This document shows, one piece after another, positions 17,999-25,711 of a stretch of DNA of 64,000 nt. Source of the stretch: JAZKAR01 sp040389065 (GTDB taxonomy: Bacteria > Pseudomonadota > Gammaproteobacteria > Burkholderiales > Casimicrobiaceae); NCBI GenBank assembly GCA_040389065.1, contig JAZKAR010000019.1, positions 1 through 64,000 on the forward strand, written 5' to 3'. Each line of letters begins with the position of its first letter. Within the stretch, counting starts at the first letter, position 1. Below the pieces are notes generated by a model that ran no database searches, was not told the DNA's origin, and saw only the letters and a program-made list of their open reading frames with translations. Position numbers and translations under genes: made by a program.

Positions 17999-18152
17999 TG
18001 CCCTTTGATTTAACCAAATTAAATATTAATTTAATTATCTTGCTATTTTATTTTCAGATAAAGAATGTAAGTATTAAAAATATATAGTTTTGTATAAAAA
18101 ACATGTCTATTTTTAGGTGTATTTAACGCTATACTCTCGACGAAAGAGTTTT

Positions 18153-19082
18153 ATGAGCCTTTTACAAGATATACAAGAAGCTATTATTAAAGATGACGCA
18201 AAACTGGGTACAATTTTTCTTAAACTGCGATTATTAGCTGCAAGATTGGGTAGTACTGATTTAGAAGAATGGGTTAAACATGAATCAGAAGGGTATCCTG
18301 AAAATATATTTCTTCCCGAATACCGAAAAATTCCTGTGTCATATACCGGATCATTTTCTGGCCCTTTGGGCTCTGGAATACGAAATGCACCAATTCCACC
18401 ATATTTAATTGAAAAATTTGCAGGTAAAGATTGGACTAGATTTGAGATAAGACAAAGTATTGCTGCCATTGATGATTTAATTGAAAGTACTTCTTCTAAA
18501 AATAAAGGTTCTTTAGAAATTGAAGCAGCTAATTTAATTTTGCTATTACAAGGAAAAGTTTATGAAAACTATGCTTGTAATGATGTTCATGGTGTTATAT
18601 CTAAATCTTCTTTATCTGAGTTACAACATATAGTCAAAAGCCGTGTACTTGAACTTACTATTAAATTAGAAAAATCTATTCCAGCAGCGCATGAAGTAGC
18701 ATTTGGAACGTCGAAAAAAATTGATATCGTAACCTCAGAGAAAGTAACTCAAATATCTAATCAGGTGGTTTACGGAAATGTAATGTCTATTAATAATAGT
18801 GGTAATGGATCAAGTGTTAATATATCAATCCAACAAGGTGATCAAAAATCACTGGAAAAATATTTGAAAAATGCAGGGCTATCAGAAGAAGATGCTATTG
18901 ATTTATCGACAATCGTTGCTTCTGAAACACCAGAGAGCGACATTGAGCCGTTAGGCTCAAAAGCTAAAGCATGGCTTGTTAATAATCTAAAAAAAGCTAC
19001 TAATGGTTCTTGGCAAGTTGGTGTATCTGTAGCTACCGAAGTTATAAAAAATGCTGTTCTTAAATATTATGGTATTGGCTAG
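18153..19082 (+). CDS. AbiTii-domain protein
   Basis: This 309-residue protein carries an AbiTii domain in its first part. SLLQDIQEAI, then LRLLAARLGSTDLEEWVKHE with SEGYP, then LPEYRKIPVSY follow the family pattern closely. The domain is found in proteins linked to abortive phage infection. The C-terminal region (from about residue 205) has an Asn/Ser-rich strand segment (YGNVMSINNSGNGSSVNISI) and closes with amphipathic helices, a possible effector part. AAAGAG precedes the chosen ATG; an earlier in-frame Met lacks a ribosome site. It is the first cassette after the recombinase remnant and is closed by an attC-like site. Confidence 0.75.
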   Translation: MSLLQDIQEAIIKDDAKLGTIFLKLRLLAARLGSTDLEEWVKHESEGYPENIFLPEYRKIPVSYTGSFSGPLGSGIRNAPIPPYLIEKFAGKDWTRFEIRQSIAAIDDLIESTSSKNKGSLEIEAANLILLLQGKVYENYACNDVHGVISKSSLSELQHIVKSRVLELTIKLEKSIPAAHEVAFGTSKKIDIVTSEKVTQISNQVVYGNVMSINNSGNGSSVNISIQQGDQKSLEKYLKNAGLSEEDAIDLSTIVASETPESDIEPLGSKAKAWLVNNLKKATNGSWQVGVSVATEVIKNAVLKYYGIG

Positions 19083-19088
19083 ATTCAA

Positions 19089-19170
19089 ATATAACAAGTT
19101 ATTAAAGCATACTTGTTTCGGCACTTCCGTAAAATATACACGTCGCTTCGGTGCCTGCTAATTCTTACGC
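19089..19170 (+). other. attC-like site after the AbiTii gene
   Basis: It runs from ATATAAC (19089-19095) through AAGTTATTAAAGC and the block CGCTTCGGTGCCTGCTAA to CTTACGC (19164-19170). It is of the same sequence family as the sites in the first array, with a mutated core. Confidence 0.65.
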
Positions 19171-19187
19171 CAGCCTCAGAGGTTATT

Positions 19188-19664
19188 ATGATTTCTTTAT
19201 TGCAATTAGTAGCAAAATTACCAATACCTACGGGAACACGCTTAGCTTGGCAAAGAACCTTACTTGAAAAAGTTTATTCCAAAGAAATTTTACTTGCACA
19301 AAAAAGCAATAACTGGGAAAAAGTTGAAAGTTTAAGACAAGATCAGCGACTCGAAATGGTTTTACACGAAGAAGAAGAAGACTCATATCTGACAAAAAAA
19401 ATTCTTTACAAGGCTCGTAAACTTCGTGTGCCAGTGCCGCATCTGTATAACGATGATACGACAGAATCCAAGCATTGGTATCAAGGGCAATATACAGGTG
19501 GTTGGTATTTAACAGTGCATGGTTTCTGTTCCCTACGAGAAGAAATTCGTCGTGAACTAAAGGCTCAACATGAAAGTTGGGCACAATGGACTGTATGGCT
19601 TTCAGCTCTTACAGGAGTAATAGGTGCAATTACTGGTCTTGCCGCATTATTACTACACAAATGA
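19188..19664 (+). CDS. C-terminally membrane-anchored cassette protein
   Basis: This 158-residue protein starts MISLLQLVAKLPIPTG; the longer frame upstream passes through attC and is rejected. The N-terminal part is helical and charged. The middle part reads like a small domain, KLRVPVPHLYNDDTTES with YQGQYTGGWYLTVHGFCSL, and a single C-terminal helix (WTVWLSALTGVIGAITGLAA) would anchor it in the membrane with a very short tail. This domain plus terminal helix layout resembles small effectors of defence cassettes. The family is not recognised. Confidence 0.6.
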   Translation: MISLLQLVAKLPIPTGTRLAWQRTLLEKVYSKEILLAQKSNNWEKVESLRQDQRLEMVLHEEEEDSYLTKKILYKARKLRVPVPHLYNDDTTESKHWYQGQYTGGWYLTVHGFCSLREEIRRELKAQHESWAQWTVWLSALTGVIGAITGLAALLLHK

Positions 19665-19726
19665 ATAATTTTTACAAATTCATTTATTATTTTAGAAAAT
19701 AATAAATTTTTAACTTACATTCACAT

Positions 19727-19820
19727 GATTAACAAAATATTCAATCAGTCATATCAAGTCATATCATTAATATTCTTAAAAAAATATATGGTTTTATTAG
19801 AGAATAGTTAAACGCTATGC
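19727..19820 (+). other. Degenerate attC-like site joined to a recombinase tail
   Basis: GATTAAC (19727-19733) and CAAAATATTCAAT resemble the left end of an attC. The right end is TTAAACGCTATGC, with the heptamer GCTATGC at 19814-19820. From there the sequence reads like the recombinase end: RYAHL, then YEH, against RYAHLSSEH in the intact gene. Only about 35 bases of the tail can be followed. Confidence 0.45.
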
Positions 19821-19907
19821 TCACTTAATCTATGAGCATATAAATAAGAACTTATTTATTAGCCATATTATGTATATTTAATATTATCTAAAATAAGCAT
19901 AATCAAA

Positions 19908-20957
19908 ATGGAAGACTTTGAAATATACAATATCGCTGTAGAAATAATACACAGCATTAATCAAGATATCAACGAGGCAATCTATGAAGGAGTAAATGGT
20001 TCGCTTTCTTTGGTTTGGAGTGATCAGAAACTTTTTAATGCTTGGGCAGAATCATGTGAGGACTTTACTAAACCGCCAAAACATAAAATCGGCTTACACT
20101 ACGAACTTGCTCGTCAAATTTATCGGGATGCGGAAAACTATTGCAATTTTGCAGAAAATGAACTTCCAAAAGAAAAATTTCAAAACCTTTTTACGATTTT
20201 ACAACCTGCTCCCACTTTACCAGCGGCCCTTTCAAAAGATGATTGTTGTTACATCATGTTTGTTGGAGCACTTACATGGGTTTATTTTCATGAATTAGGT
20301 CATCTGACTCAGGAACATGGGTATATTCGTAAAATTTTTAGTACCAACACTTCTATGGCAATTCATGAATGCCTCGCTAACTCTCCTAATAAGCTAGATG
20401 AAAAAAACTCGATACTATCCCACGTTATGGAGATTGCAGCGGATTTCGAAGCTATAACTTTTTGTATTTTTGAACTAAGTAGGCATTTTGAAGGAGAGAA
20501 ACTTCAAGGCGCCATATATATGTTTATTTGCGGAATTTCTTGTATTTTTCACAGGTTTAATGAAGAAAAGTTACTGCCTTCTGAGGCACAACCAACTGGT
20601 AGTCATCCAAACCCGATTATCCGAATGGAGTTTAATCTTCCTCATATTTATGAGTTATTAGATATCTTCCAGAAGCCTTTCAAACTTCATCTAGACCGAA
20701 AAGGAATAGTTCATCTGTATTATCGGGCGGCGCATAGTAGCTCCCTTTTTTGGCTATGGCAGAATACTGAAATACAAGATATTCCAAATTATTATTTTTT
20801 AGAGGGAATTCTTAATAGACCTGATTTAAAACCCTACTTTAGATCAATAATCAGTACATGGGATGAAATTGAACCAACTATTACTAAAATAAGACGATTT
20901 GGAAATGATTTTGGGCTAATACAATTCACCGAGGAACTTCGTGAAAAATTAATGTAA
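19908..20957 (+). CDS. HELGH zinc metalloprotease, Lit/peptidase U49-like
   Basis: This 349-residue protein has a zinc-protease motif HELGH (His128, Glu129, His132) in VYFHELGHLTQEH. About 45 residues later comes MEIAADFEAI, whose Glu or Asp can be the third ligand. This arrangement and the size are like the phage exclusion protease Lit (peptidase U49 family), which cleaves EF-Tu during T4 infection. Overall family membership cannot be proven by eye, and the substrate is unknown. There is no signal peptide, so it acts in the cytoplasm. It lies among other defence-like cargo in locus 1. Confidence 0.6.
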   Translation: MEDFEIYNIAVEIIHSINQDINEAIYEGVNGSLSLVWSDQKLFNAWAESCEDFTKPPKHKIGLHYELARQIYRDAENYCNFAENELPKEKFQNLFTILQPAPTLPAALSKDDCCYIMFVGALTWVYFHELGHLTQEHGYIRKIFSTNTSMAIHECLANSPNKLDEKNSILSHVMEIAADFEAITFCIFELSRHFEGEKLQGAIYMFICGISCIFHRFNEEKLLPSEAQPTGSHPNPIIRMEFNLPHIYELLDIFQKPFKLHLDRKGIVHLYYRAAHSSSLFWLWQNTEIQDIPNYYFLEGILNRPDLKPYFRSIISTWDEIEPTITKIRRFGNDFGLIQFTEELREKLM

Positions 20958-21085
20958 AAACACTTGAACTAACATGGGTATATAATAATGATATTAATAC
21001 TATAACGAATTTGAATGCTGAAGTATAAGTAATAACAATTCTATCAACTGGATATTTAACAACATCGCTGCTTGCACATTCCAAT

Positions 21086-21135
21086 GCCTAACAATCGCTA
21101 AAAAAATTTAAGCGAAGTTTTCTTAACAAGTTTTT
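21086..21135 (+). other. Partial attC-like half site after the protease gene
   Basis: GCCTAAC (21086-21092) followed by AATCGCTAAA looks like the left end of an attC. No convincing complementary core follows before the next gene. A short inverted repeat around CGCTAAA and TTAAGCG is present. Confidence 0.35.
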
Positions 21136-21164
21136 TACACCCCCCTTTTAAAGTATACAAAGCA

Positions 21165-21863
21165 ATGGAACCTCAGATATTACTAGCACAACTTAGAGCA
21201 CTGCTTGAGAGAGCGCCCGACTTGTCGAACTACTCACATTCATCAAAAGAACAAATGGTTTGGCTTGCTCAAGCTTATACCTTGATTGAAAGATGGAGTA
21301 AGGCCGAAGCTATTGGTTTTAAGTCCGCATGGGAATTAATGGCATCAAATATAATGCGTGATTCCAGTTTAACAACAATATTTGGAGCGATTCATCGCGC
21401 AATAGCTGACTTAGAACTTAAAGTCCCATCTAATATTGAAGTAAATTTTGGGGCGGGTGATGTTTATGACTTTTTCAAAGCTTTAAACAAAGTTATTGCT
21501 TCAGCTGAAAAATCCATTTTTATAATTGATCCTTATCTTGACCACTCTGTTTTCGACCACTATCTTAACTCTCGTCAGAAAAATACAACCGTTCGTTTAT
21601 TATTAAATCACAATGCTCAAAAAATTATTCCAGCCGCTCAAAAATATATAGGTCAATATGGCGCAGCCTTAGAGCTTAAAGAAAGTAAATCTTTACATGA
21701 TCGTGTTATTTTTATTGATGGGTATACTTGCTGGCTTCTAGGGCAGTCCGTAAAAGATGCAGCAAAAGCAAAACCTACCTATTTAGTTCCGCTTGCACCC
21801 GATGTTGTTCATGAAAAGTTAAGCCACTATGAAGAAATCTGGAACTCAGCTAATGTAGTGTAA
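21165..21863 (+). CDS. Phospholipase D-like domain protein
   Basis: This 232-residue protein has a helical N-terminal region (1-90) and a PLD-like domain (95-230). IFIIDPYLDHSVFDHYL is the typical strand-loop of stand-alone PLD-like or MIT_C-type domains. The segment SLHDRVIFIDG holds the catalytic His178 with Arg180 and Asp185 in place of the classical HxK-D motif. The C-terminal region (LLGQSVKDAAKAKPTYLVPL) fits the same fold. Such domains act as nucleases or phosphodiesterases, and several occur in antiphage systems. The ribosome site is weak. It is the last cargo gene of locus 1. Confidence 0.65.
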   Translation: MEPQILLAQLRALLERAPDLSNYSHSSKEQMVWLAQAYTLIERWSKAEAIGFKSAWELMASNIMRDSSLTTIFGAIHRAIADLELKVPSNIEVNFGAGDVYDFFKALNKVIASAEKSIFIIDPYLDHSVFDHYLNSRQKNTTVRLLLNHNAQKIIPAAQKYIGQYGAALELKESKSLHDRVIFIDGYTCWLLGQSVKDAAKAKPTYLVPLAPDVVHEKLSHYEEIWNSANVV

Positions 21864-21927
21864 TCCATCATGATGGACACGATGTCCTATCTATATATCA
21901 AAATTTTTAGCTATAAATAAGTTTTAT

Positions 21928-22520
21928 TAATGCGCTTTTTTCTTTTCAGGCTTATCAAAAAAATATATTTTCCTCCCCTGCTTTTCCACTAACAGACGAG
22001 TTAACTACATCAATCTTATTTTTTTTATTAGCCAGCTTCTCTTCTGTATATTCTTTTCTATCTTCCGCGTAAAGATCGAGTTGCAAGGGTCTTACTGTTA
22101 AACCAAGCCCGGTATTGATATATTCAGACAACGCGTTAAGCGGTGAAACCTCAGCACGTCCTATCTTAATCAATGCTTTTGCACTCACCGTTAAACAATC
22201 TCTAAAATCAGGCTCTTTTTCGTTTGTTTTGGCGTATGGCCATACATTAAATCCCTTGAGGGTATAGGCTTGCAGTTTTATGCCGCCTATTTCTAACTCT
22301 AAGTTTCTATATGTTATATCCCATTTGAAGGATTTAAACTCTGCACCAAAACGTATACCGGTAGCGCAAAATAAAAAGTCTCTTAATGTAGGATGAAAAT
22401 AGGCTAATAAATCCGTAGCCTTCACATCTAGTTCAATTTTTAGTTCTATGACTAAAGGCGCATCATCCTTTTTACCTTCTTCTTTTAGAGTGACCGATAG
22501 TATTTTTGTTGGTATCGCGT
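21928..22520 (-). pseudogene. Broken copy of the prophage gene at 31933-32544
   Basis: The sequence follows the intact gene at about 90 percent identity, but the first 12-13 codons are missing: homology stops at 22520, where the stop codon of a DUF29 gene begins. Near the other end a T run has changed length, so the frame ends early at ENIFF instead of going on to DKPEKKKAH. The internal frame 21955-22425 is what remains. The copy marks the right border shared with locus 2. Confidence 0.8.
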
Positions 22521-22969
22521 TATTGCGGCCAAAAATCGTTATCTAACAACATATCAAACGTATAAATACACTTTTCAGGAAAATCAGACTCAGTTTTTGT
22601 ATTTATCTCAGCACATGCCTCATAAATGGCTGATACATAAGCTTGGTCAATAATTTCAGGCAATTTATGTTTAAGGCTAGGACTTTCAAGTAATAACTCA
22701 CGCACAGCTTGCCTTTGTGCCTTAATAGTTAGTTCCCAGCTTCTTCCGCGCCGCTCAGGTTGATACTCCCACTTTAGAAGATGCTGAATGAGACGCACTA
22801 AATGGTTTCTTAAGCTTCGCTTTTCGCTTTTTCCCATGTCTTCAATTTCTTCAGAAAGATGTTCAAGATCAATTTCATTAAATTTTTTTGCGCGCAATAG
22901 ATCCACTTGCTTATTTATCCAGGCATAAAAATCTTGATCGTAAAGACTTTCTTTTACTACAGCGCTCAT
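22520..22969 (-). CDS. DUF29 family protein
   Basis: This 149-residue protein is of the DUF29 type. The conserved N-terminus reads LYDQDFYAWINKQVDLLRAK, then LEHLSEEIEDMGKSEKRSL, LLKWEYQPERRGRSW and a helical end with the Trp-containing tail NDFWPQ. The function of DUF29 proteins is not known. An excellent ribosome site AGGAGG stands before MSAVVKESL; the longer frame is rejected. It is a tandem paralogue of the next gene to the right, with a similar start, leader and end. Confidence 0.85.
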   Translation of the reverse strand: MSAVVKESLYDQDFYAWINKQVDLLRAKKFNEIDLEHLSEEIEDMGKSEKRSLRNHLVRLIQHLLKWEYQPERRGRSWELTIKAQRQAVRELLLESPSLKHKLPEIIDQAYVSAIYEACAEINTKTESDFPEKCIYTFDMLLDNDFWPQ

Positions 22970-23111
22970 GCTGTACCTCCTAATGAAATACACTTATCAC
23001 ATATTTAATGTATCTAACCCTCTCTGCTACTTTTGAAATGCGCCAATACCTCATATGAACTATAGATTAGGCTCTAAAATATTAAGCAATGGTTTATATG
23101 TTGTTAAGCCA

Positions 23112-23558
23112 TTATTGTGGCCAAAAATCATTAGCTATAATTTGTTCAAACACCCAAGGGCATTCTGTAGGAAAAAGTTCTTTCGAAAGGCCCGTTTCTC
23201 GCACAGCACCTTTTACTGCGTAAAAATAAGACTTCTTAAAACTTTCATCAATCTGGCTTTTTAAGCTTGGGTTATCTTCTAGAAGATCAACAATTCTTTC
23301 TCGCTGCTCTTCAATGCTATCGCCCCAACTACGAGATTGTAAATTGGGCTGAAACTGCCATTTCAAAAGATGCATTAACAGCACTTCTATTCGGCTGGCT
23401 AAAGCACGCTTCTCACTTTTCCCCATGCTTTCAATTTCCTCTGCCACATGCTCTAGATCAACTTGCTCAAGCTTGCCTGCACGCAACAAAGCCGCTTGCT
23501 TATTTGCCCAGGCATAAAAATCCTGTTCGTAAAGATTCTCTTCTACTACAGCGCTCAT
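23112..23558 (-). CDS. DUF29 family protein, tandem paralogue
   Basis: This 148-residue DUF29 protein begins MSAVVEENLYEQDFYAWANK and ends ANDFWPQ. It is similar along its length to the neighbour at 22520-22969 and has the same AGGAGG leader. The spacing of about 140 bp and the matching leaders point to a local duplication. The product is helical and soluble; no catalytic residues are evident. Its role is unknown. Confidence 0.85.
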   Translation of the reverse strand: MSAVVEENLYEQDFYAWANKQAALLRAGKLEQVDLEHVAEEIESMGKSEKRALASRIEVLLMHLLKWQFQPNLQSRSWGDSIEEQRERIVDLLEDNPSLKSQIDESFKKSYFYAVKGAVRETGLSKELFPTECPWVFEQIIANDFWPQ

Positions 23559-23779
23559 ACTGTACCTCCTAATGAAAAAAGTATAGCACAGGGCATTAGC
23601 CCCACAAGCGCATTCTAAAAAGCATTGATATCGATAAGGCAATGGATAAACAAATGATGTTATTACTGGAGTATTTGCTAAACGTGCATAAAGCTGTCAC
23701 AAATTTGGCACAATTTTGGTGATGTTAATGTTTAGAGCGCTATCATTTGGAATATTATGGTTGTTTTTATTATTATAGT
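23559..23779. other. Intergenic region upstream of the DUF29 genes
   Basis: It holds the leader of the right DUF29 gene. TTTGGCACAATTTTGG near 23703 distantly resembles the GGCACAATT repeats at 24256 and 24376. No gene is recognised. Confidence 0.35.
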
Positions 23780-23824
23780 TGGTAGACACGATTGGACTCG
23801 AACCAACGACCCCCACCATGTCAA
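23780..23824 (-). tRNA. tRNA-Val(GAC) 3' fragment (probable att remnant)
   Basis: Read leftwards, the sequence gives the anticodon loop TTGACAT, the 3' side of the anticodon stem (GGTGG), variable loop GGGTC, a T arm with GGTTCGAGTCC, the acceptor 3' strand and encoded CCA. The match with gammaproteobacterial tRNA-Val(GAC) is very good from the anticodon loop on. The 5' half (acceptor, D arm, 5' anticodon stem) is absent, so this is not a working tRNA. Such 3' pieces remain when a tyrosine recombinase integrates into a tRNA gene. Confidence 0.75.
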
Positions 23825-23892
23825 CCTATCTAGGCACCCTCCTGCCTGCCAAACAAAGCAGTAAAAATTTAATTTACTGAAACGCTAGCTAT

Positions 23893-24054
23893 GTTGCGTA
23901 CAGACGCAACTTTTAATTTTTTCTTCAATCATACTTTCCCTGCTTTAGCAGGGCTGTTTACTTAGGGTGAGAATCGCCTTGAGGCGATTTGAGGGCAAAG
24001 CCCTGGGGGGGCTAAGCAGCGGCGTGAGCCGCGTTCTCCTCCCCCCTTGGGGGG
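23893..24054. other. Cluster of six short hairpins, GC-rich
   Basis: Consecutive inverted repeats are GTTGCGT-ACAG-ACGCAAC (23893-23910), CCCTGCT-TT-AGCAGGG (23938-23953), AATCGCC-TTGA-GGCGATT (about 23972-23989), AGGGC-AAA-GCCCT (about 23992-24004), GCGGC-GTGA-GCCGC (24019-24032) and CCCCCC-TT-GGGGGG (24041-24054). The G run at 24005-24011 could instead pair with the later C run. The stretch is far richer in GC than its surroundings and has no reading frame. It may be a structured RNA, a replication or transfer origin, or a repeat element. Confidence 0.6.
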
Positions 24055-24255
24055 ATCACTTTAAACACACCACCCGTTCCCCGTATTATTATTTTAAATA
24101 AACAATAATAAATATAGAGATCGTCTTTTTTGTGGATAACACCATAAATATCATTAAAAACAATTTCTTAATATAGTTCCGTTTTGTTTCCTTTATCAGT
24201 ATTAAATCGTACCGTTTGAATGGCCCTATTTTCACTTACCCACAGTATCAATATT

Positions 24256-24390
24256 CAAAACGGCACAATTTGTGAAAAACTCCCTTCATCGCTTAAGCAA
24301 CACTGGATACAGACCGTTTTTCTTTAAAACTATTCACAATAAAGAGAAGCAATACGGCATTATTTAATTAGAATACAAAACGGCACAATT
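24256..24390 (+). repeat. Direct repeats CAAAACGGCACAATT
   Basis: Identical 15-mers occur at 24256-24270 and 24376-24390, exactly 120 bp apart, and a third lies at 16985-16999 before the decayed locus. They precede the toxin-antitoxin operon and lie about 600 bp from the end of a replication-protein-like gene. They could be operator sites or iteron-like origin repeats. Confidence 0.55.
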
Positions 24391-24408
24391 AAAATAACTC
24401 GAATTTAG

Positions 24409-24437
24409 TTGACTATTTAGCAAAAACACACCATATT
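24409..24437 (+). promoter_or_regulatory. Promoter of the toxin-antitoxin operon
   Basis: TTGACT (24409-24414) and CATATT (24432-24437) are separated by 17 bp, close to the sigma-70 consensus. The leader to the ATG at 24473 is about 30 nt. The same pair stands before the decayed copy. Autoregulation by the Phd antitoxin is usual for this family. Confidence 0.6.
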
Positions 24438-24472
24438 AAGCACATATTTAAATACTAAATTGAGTACTTATT

Positions 24473-24718
24473 ATGGAAATGTTACTAGCTAGAGCATCTG
24501 TAAGTATTACAGAACTAAAAAAAAGCCCTAGTACTGTTATTGAACAGGCCCAGGGTGCCCCCATTGCGATCTTGAATCATAATAAACCTGAAGCATATCT
24601 TGTTCCTGCTGCTACATTTGCGGCTCTAATGGAGTGGATAGAAGACATTGAGTTAGCTGAAATTATTAAACAACGAAAAGGTAGCCCTGAAGTGGAGGTA
24701 GCGCTTGATGCCTTATAA
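24473..24718 (+). CDS. Phd/YefM family antitoxin
   Basis: This 81-residue protein has an N-terminal Phd/YefM DNA-binding fold. VSITELKKSPSTVIEQAQ is followed by GAPIAILNHNKPEAYLVPA, a typical family core. A C-terminal helix (ELAEIIKQRKGSPEVEV) should wrap the toxin. It would neutralise the product of the next gene and repress their shared promoter. The toxin start lies within its last codons, indicating translational coupling. It is the intact version of the frameshifted copy at 17082. Confidence 0.9.
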   Translation: MEMLLARASVSITELKKSPSTVIEQAQGAPIAILNHNKPEAYLVPAATFAALMEWIEDIELAEIIKQRKGSPEVEVALDAL

Positions 24719-25001
24719 GCTTGTTTTTAAACAAGAGGCCCTTGATGAATGGGAGCGTTTAGATGGGTCTATCAAAAAACAATTTAAGAAAGTATTAGAA
24801 AAGCGATTAGAAAATCCACATGTAGAATCAGCGAAGCTACATAGTATGCAAAATGCTTACAAAATTAAGTTAAAAACAATAGGCTATCGGCTCGTCTATA
24901 TTGTAGAAGACGAAGCAATTAAAATTATTGTTATCGCAGTTGGCCGCCGAGATAAAAGTGAAGTATATGTAAATGCTCTGCGACGCTTACATCAGGAATA
25001 A
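24708..25001 (+). CDS. RelE/ParE family toxin
   Basis: This 97-residue protein starts MPYKLVFKQEALDEWERLD, the typical opening of RelE-type toxins. KKQFKKVLEKRLENP follows, then YKIKLKTIGYRLVYIVEDE, with the basic residues (Lys, Arg in YRLVY) used for mRNA binding and cleavage, and a C-terminal VIAVGRRDKSEVY. GGAGG stands at good distance before ATG 24708; the TTG one codon earlier is not needed. Partner: the Phd antitoxin, whose gene it overlaps. It probably inhibits translation through ribosome-dependent cleavage. Confidence 0.9.
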   Translation: MPYKLVFKQEALDEWERLDGSIKKQFKKVLEKRLENPHVESAKLHSMQNAYKIKLKTIGYRLVYIVEDEAIKIIVIAVGRRDKSEVYVNALRRLHQE

Positions 25002-25711
25002 CTATCTTTGTACAGAGTCGTGCTTTTCTTTCGATGGTACGTGACTTCCAGTTTTTCAGGCATTGGCATCATGCCTTTGGCTCCCAATGCCCACTCCCTT
25101 TTAGTTAGCCAACTCTTTAAACACGGCAACGCAATGGGGCTTAATCCACTCCAGCGACCACCTGGCTTTTGTGCACTACTTAAATCGGTTTGCATTAATG
25201 TAAACTCTTCAGCAGTAGGCCCCGTATTATTATTCATCGCCTTAAAGCATTTTTCAGCTTCACCTACATCACGTGCAAAAGCATCTTTAGCCTTGTCATC
25301 GCTTGACCCTTTAAATCGATAGTCTTCAAACGATTGGCGTGGATAGTTTGATCTAAGCTGCTGCCAGCGCTCATCAAGGGTTGTTGCTGTAAACAATACT
25401 TTTTCTTGCTGATAGGTAAAATTAACAGGAATACATAAACGATAAACAATAATTCTACGTGTCTTACCGACTCGATGATTTGTAGGTTCAATGAAACCTA
25501 AAGCTTTTAATTCTTTTAATCCTTTAAATACCGTTTTACGTTCTTGCTTTGCATATGCGGATAATGACGTTACGCTACATGCAATTAACGCATGAGGGGA
25601 AATCTCATCATCTGCATTTTCTGCCATCGCCATGAATAATCTATACGTATAGTTATCTTTTATTTTAGATTGCTGACGTGCTGCCCATAACATTGTGCGA
25701 TCTGAACTCAT
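24992..25711 (-). CDS. Winged-helix replication-protein-like gene
   Basis: This 239-residue protein has an N-terminal winged-helix part similar to the helix-turn-helix of phage or plasmid replication proteins: YTYRLFMAMAENADDEISPH, then SLSAYAKQERKTVFKGLKEL and IIVYRLC. The rest is charged and not recognised. The start overlaps the end of the small membrane-protein gene upstream (ATGA-type overlap), with GGAG before it. It converges with the toxin gene. With repeats and a recombinase nearby it suggests that this locus derives from a satellite element or plasmid. Confidence 0.5.
   Translation of the reverse strand: MSSDRTMLWAARQQSKIKDNYTYRLFMAMAENADDEISPHALIACSVTSLSAYAKQERKTVFKGLKELKALGFIEPTNHRVGKTRRIIVYRLCIPVNFTYQQEKVLFTATTLDERWQQLRSNYPRQSFEDYRFKGSSDDKAKDAFARDVGEAEKCFKAMNNNTGPTAEEFTLMQTDLSSAQKPGGRWSGLSPIALPCLKSWLTKREWALGAKGMMPMPEKLEVTYHRKKSTTLYKDSYS

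Larger units (their letters stand above)
16930..22520. mobile_element. Accessory locus 1 (decayed copy with its own cargo)
   Basis: The left border matches 24320 onwards: leader, Phd antitoxin, toxin start, recombinase 3' half and about 130 bp after it. The right border matches 31930-32525 (a prophage gene). Between them lie AbiTii, a membrane protein, a Lit-like metalloprotease and a PLD-like protein, none of which occurs in locus 2. The borders are decayed by frameshifts and a deletion, while the cargo genes are intact. Confidence 0.7.

Noticed and set aside
23780..23824. Complete tRNA-Val gene
   Set aside because: The acceptor 5' strand, D arm and 5' anticodon stem cannot be found; the sequence before the anticodon loop does not pair.
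23893..24054. CRISPR array
   Set aside because: The inverted repeats differ from each other in sequence and spacing, there are no constant direct repeats and no cas genes in the window.
23893..24054. Retron msr/msd region
   Set aside because: No reverse transcriptase gene lies in the neighbourhood.
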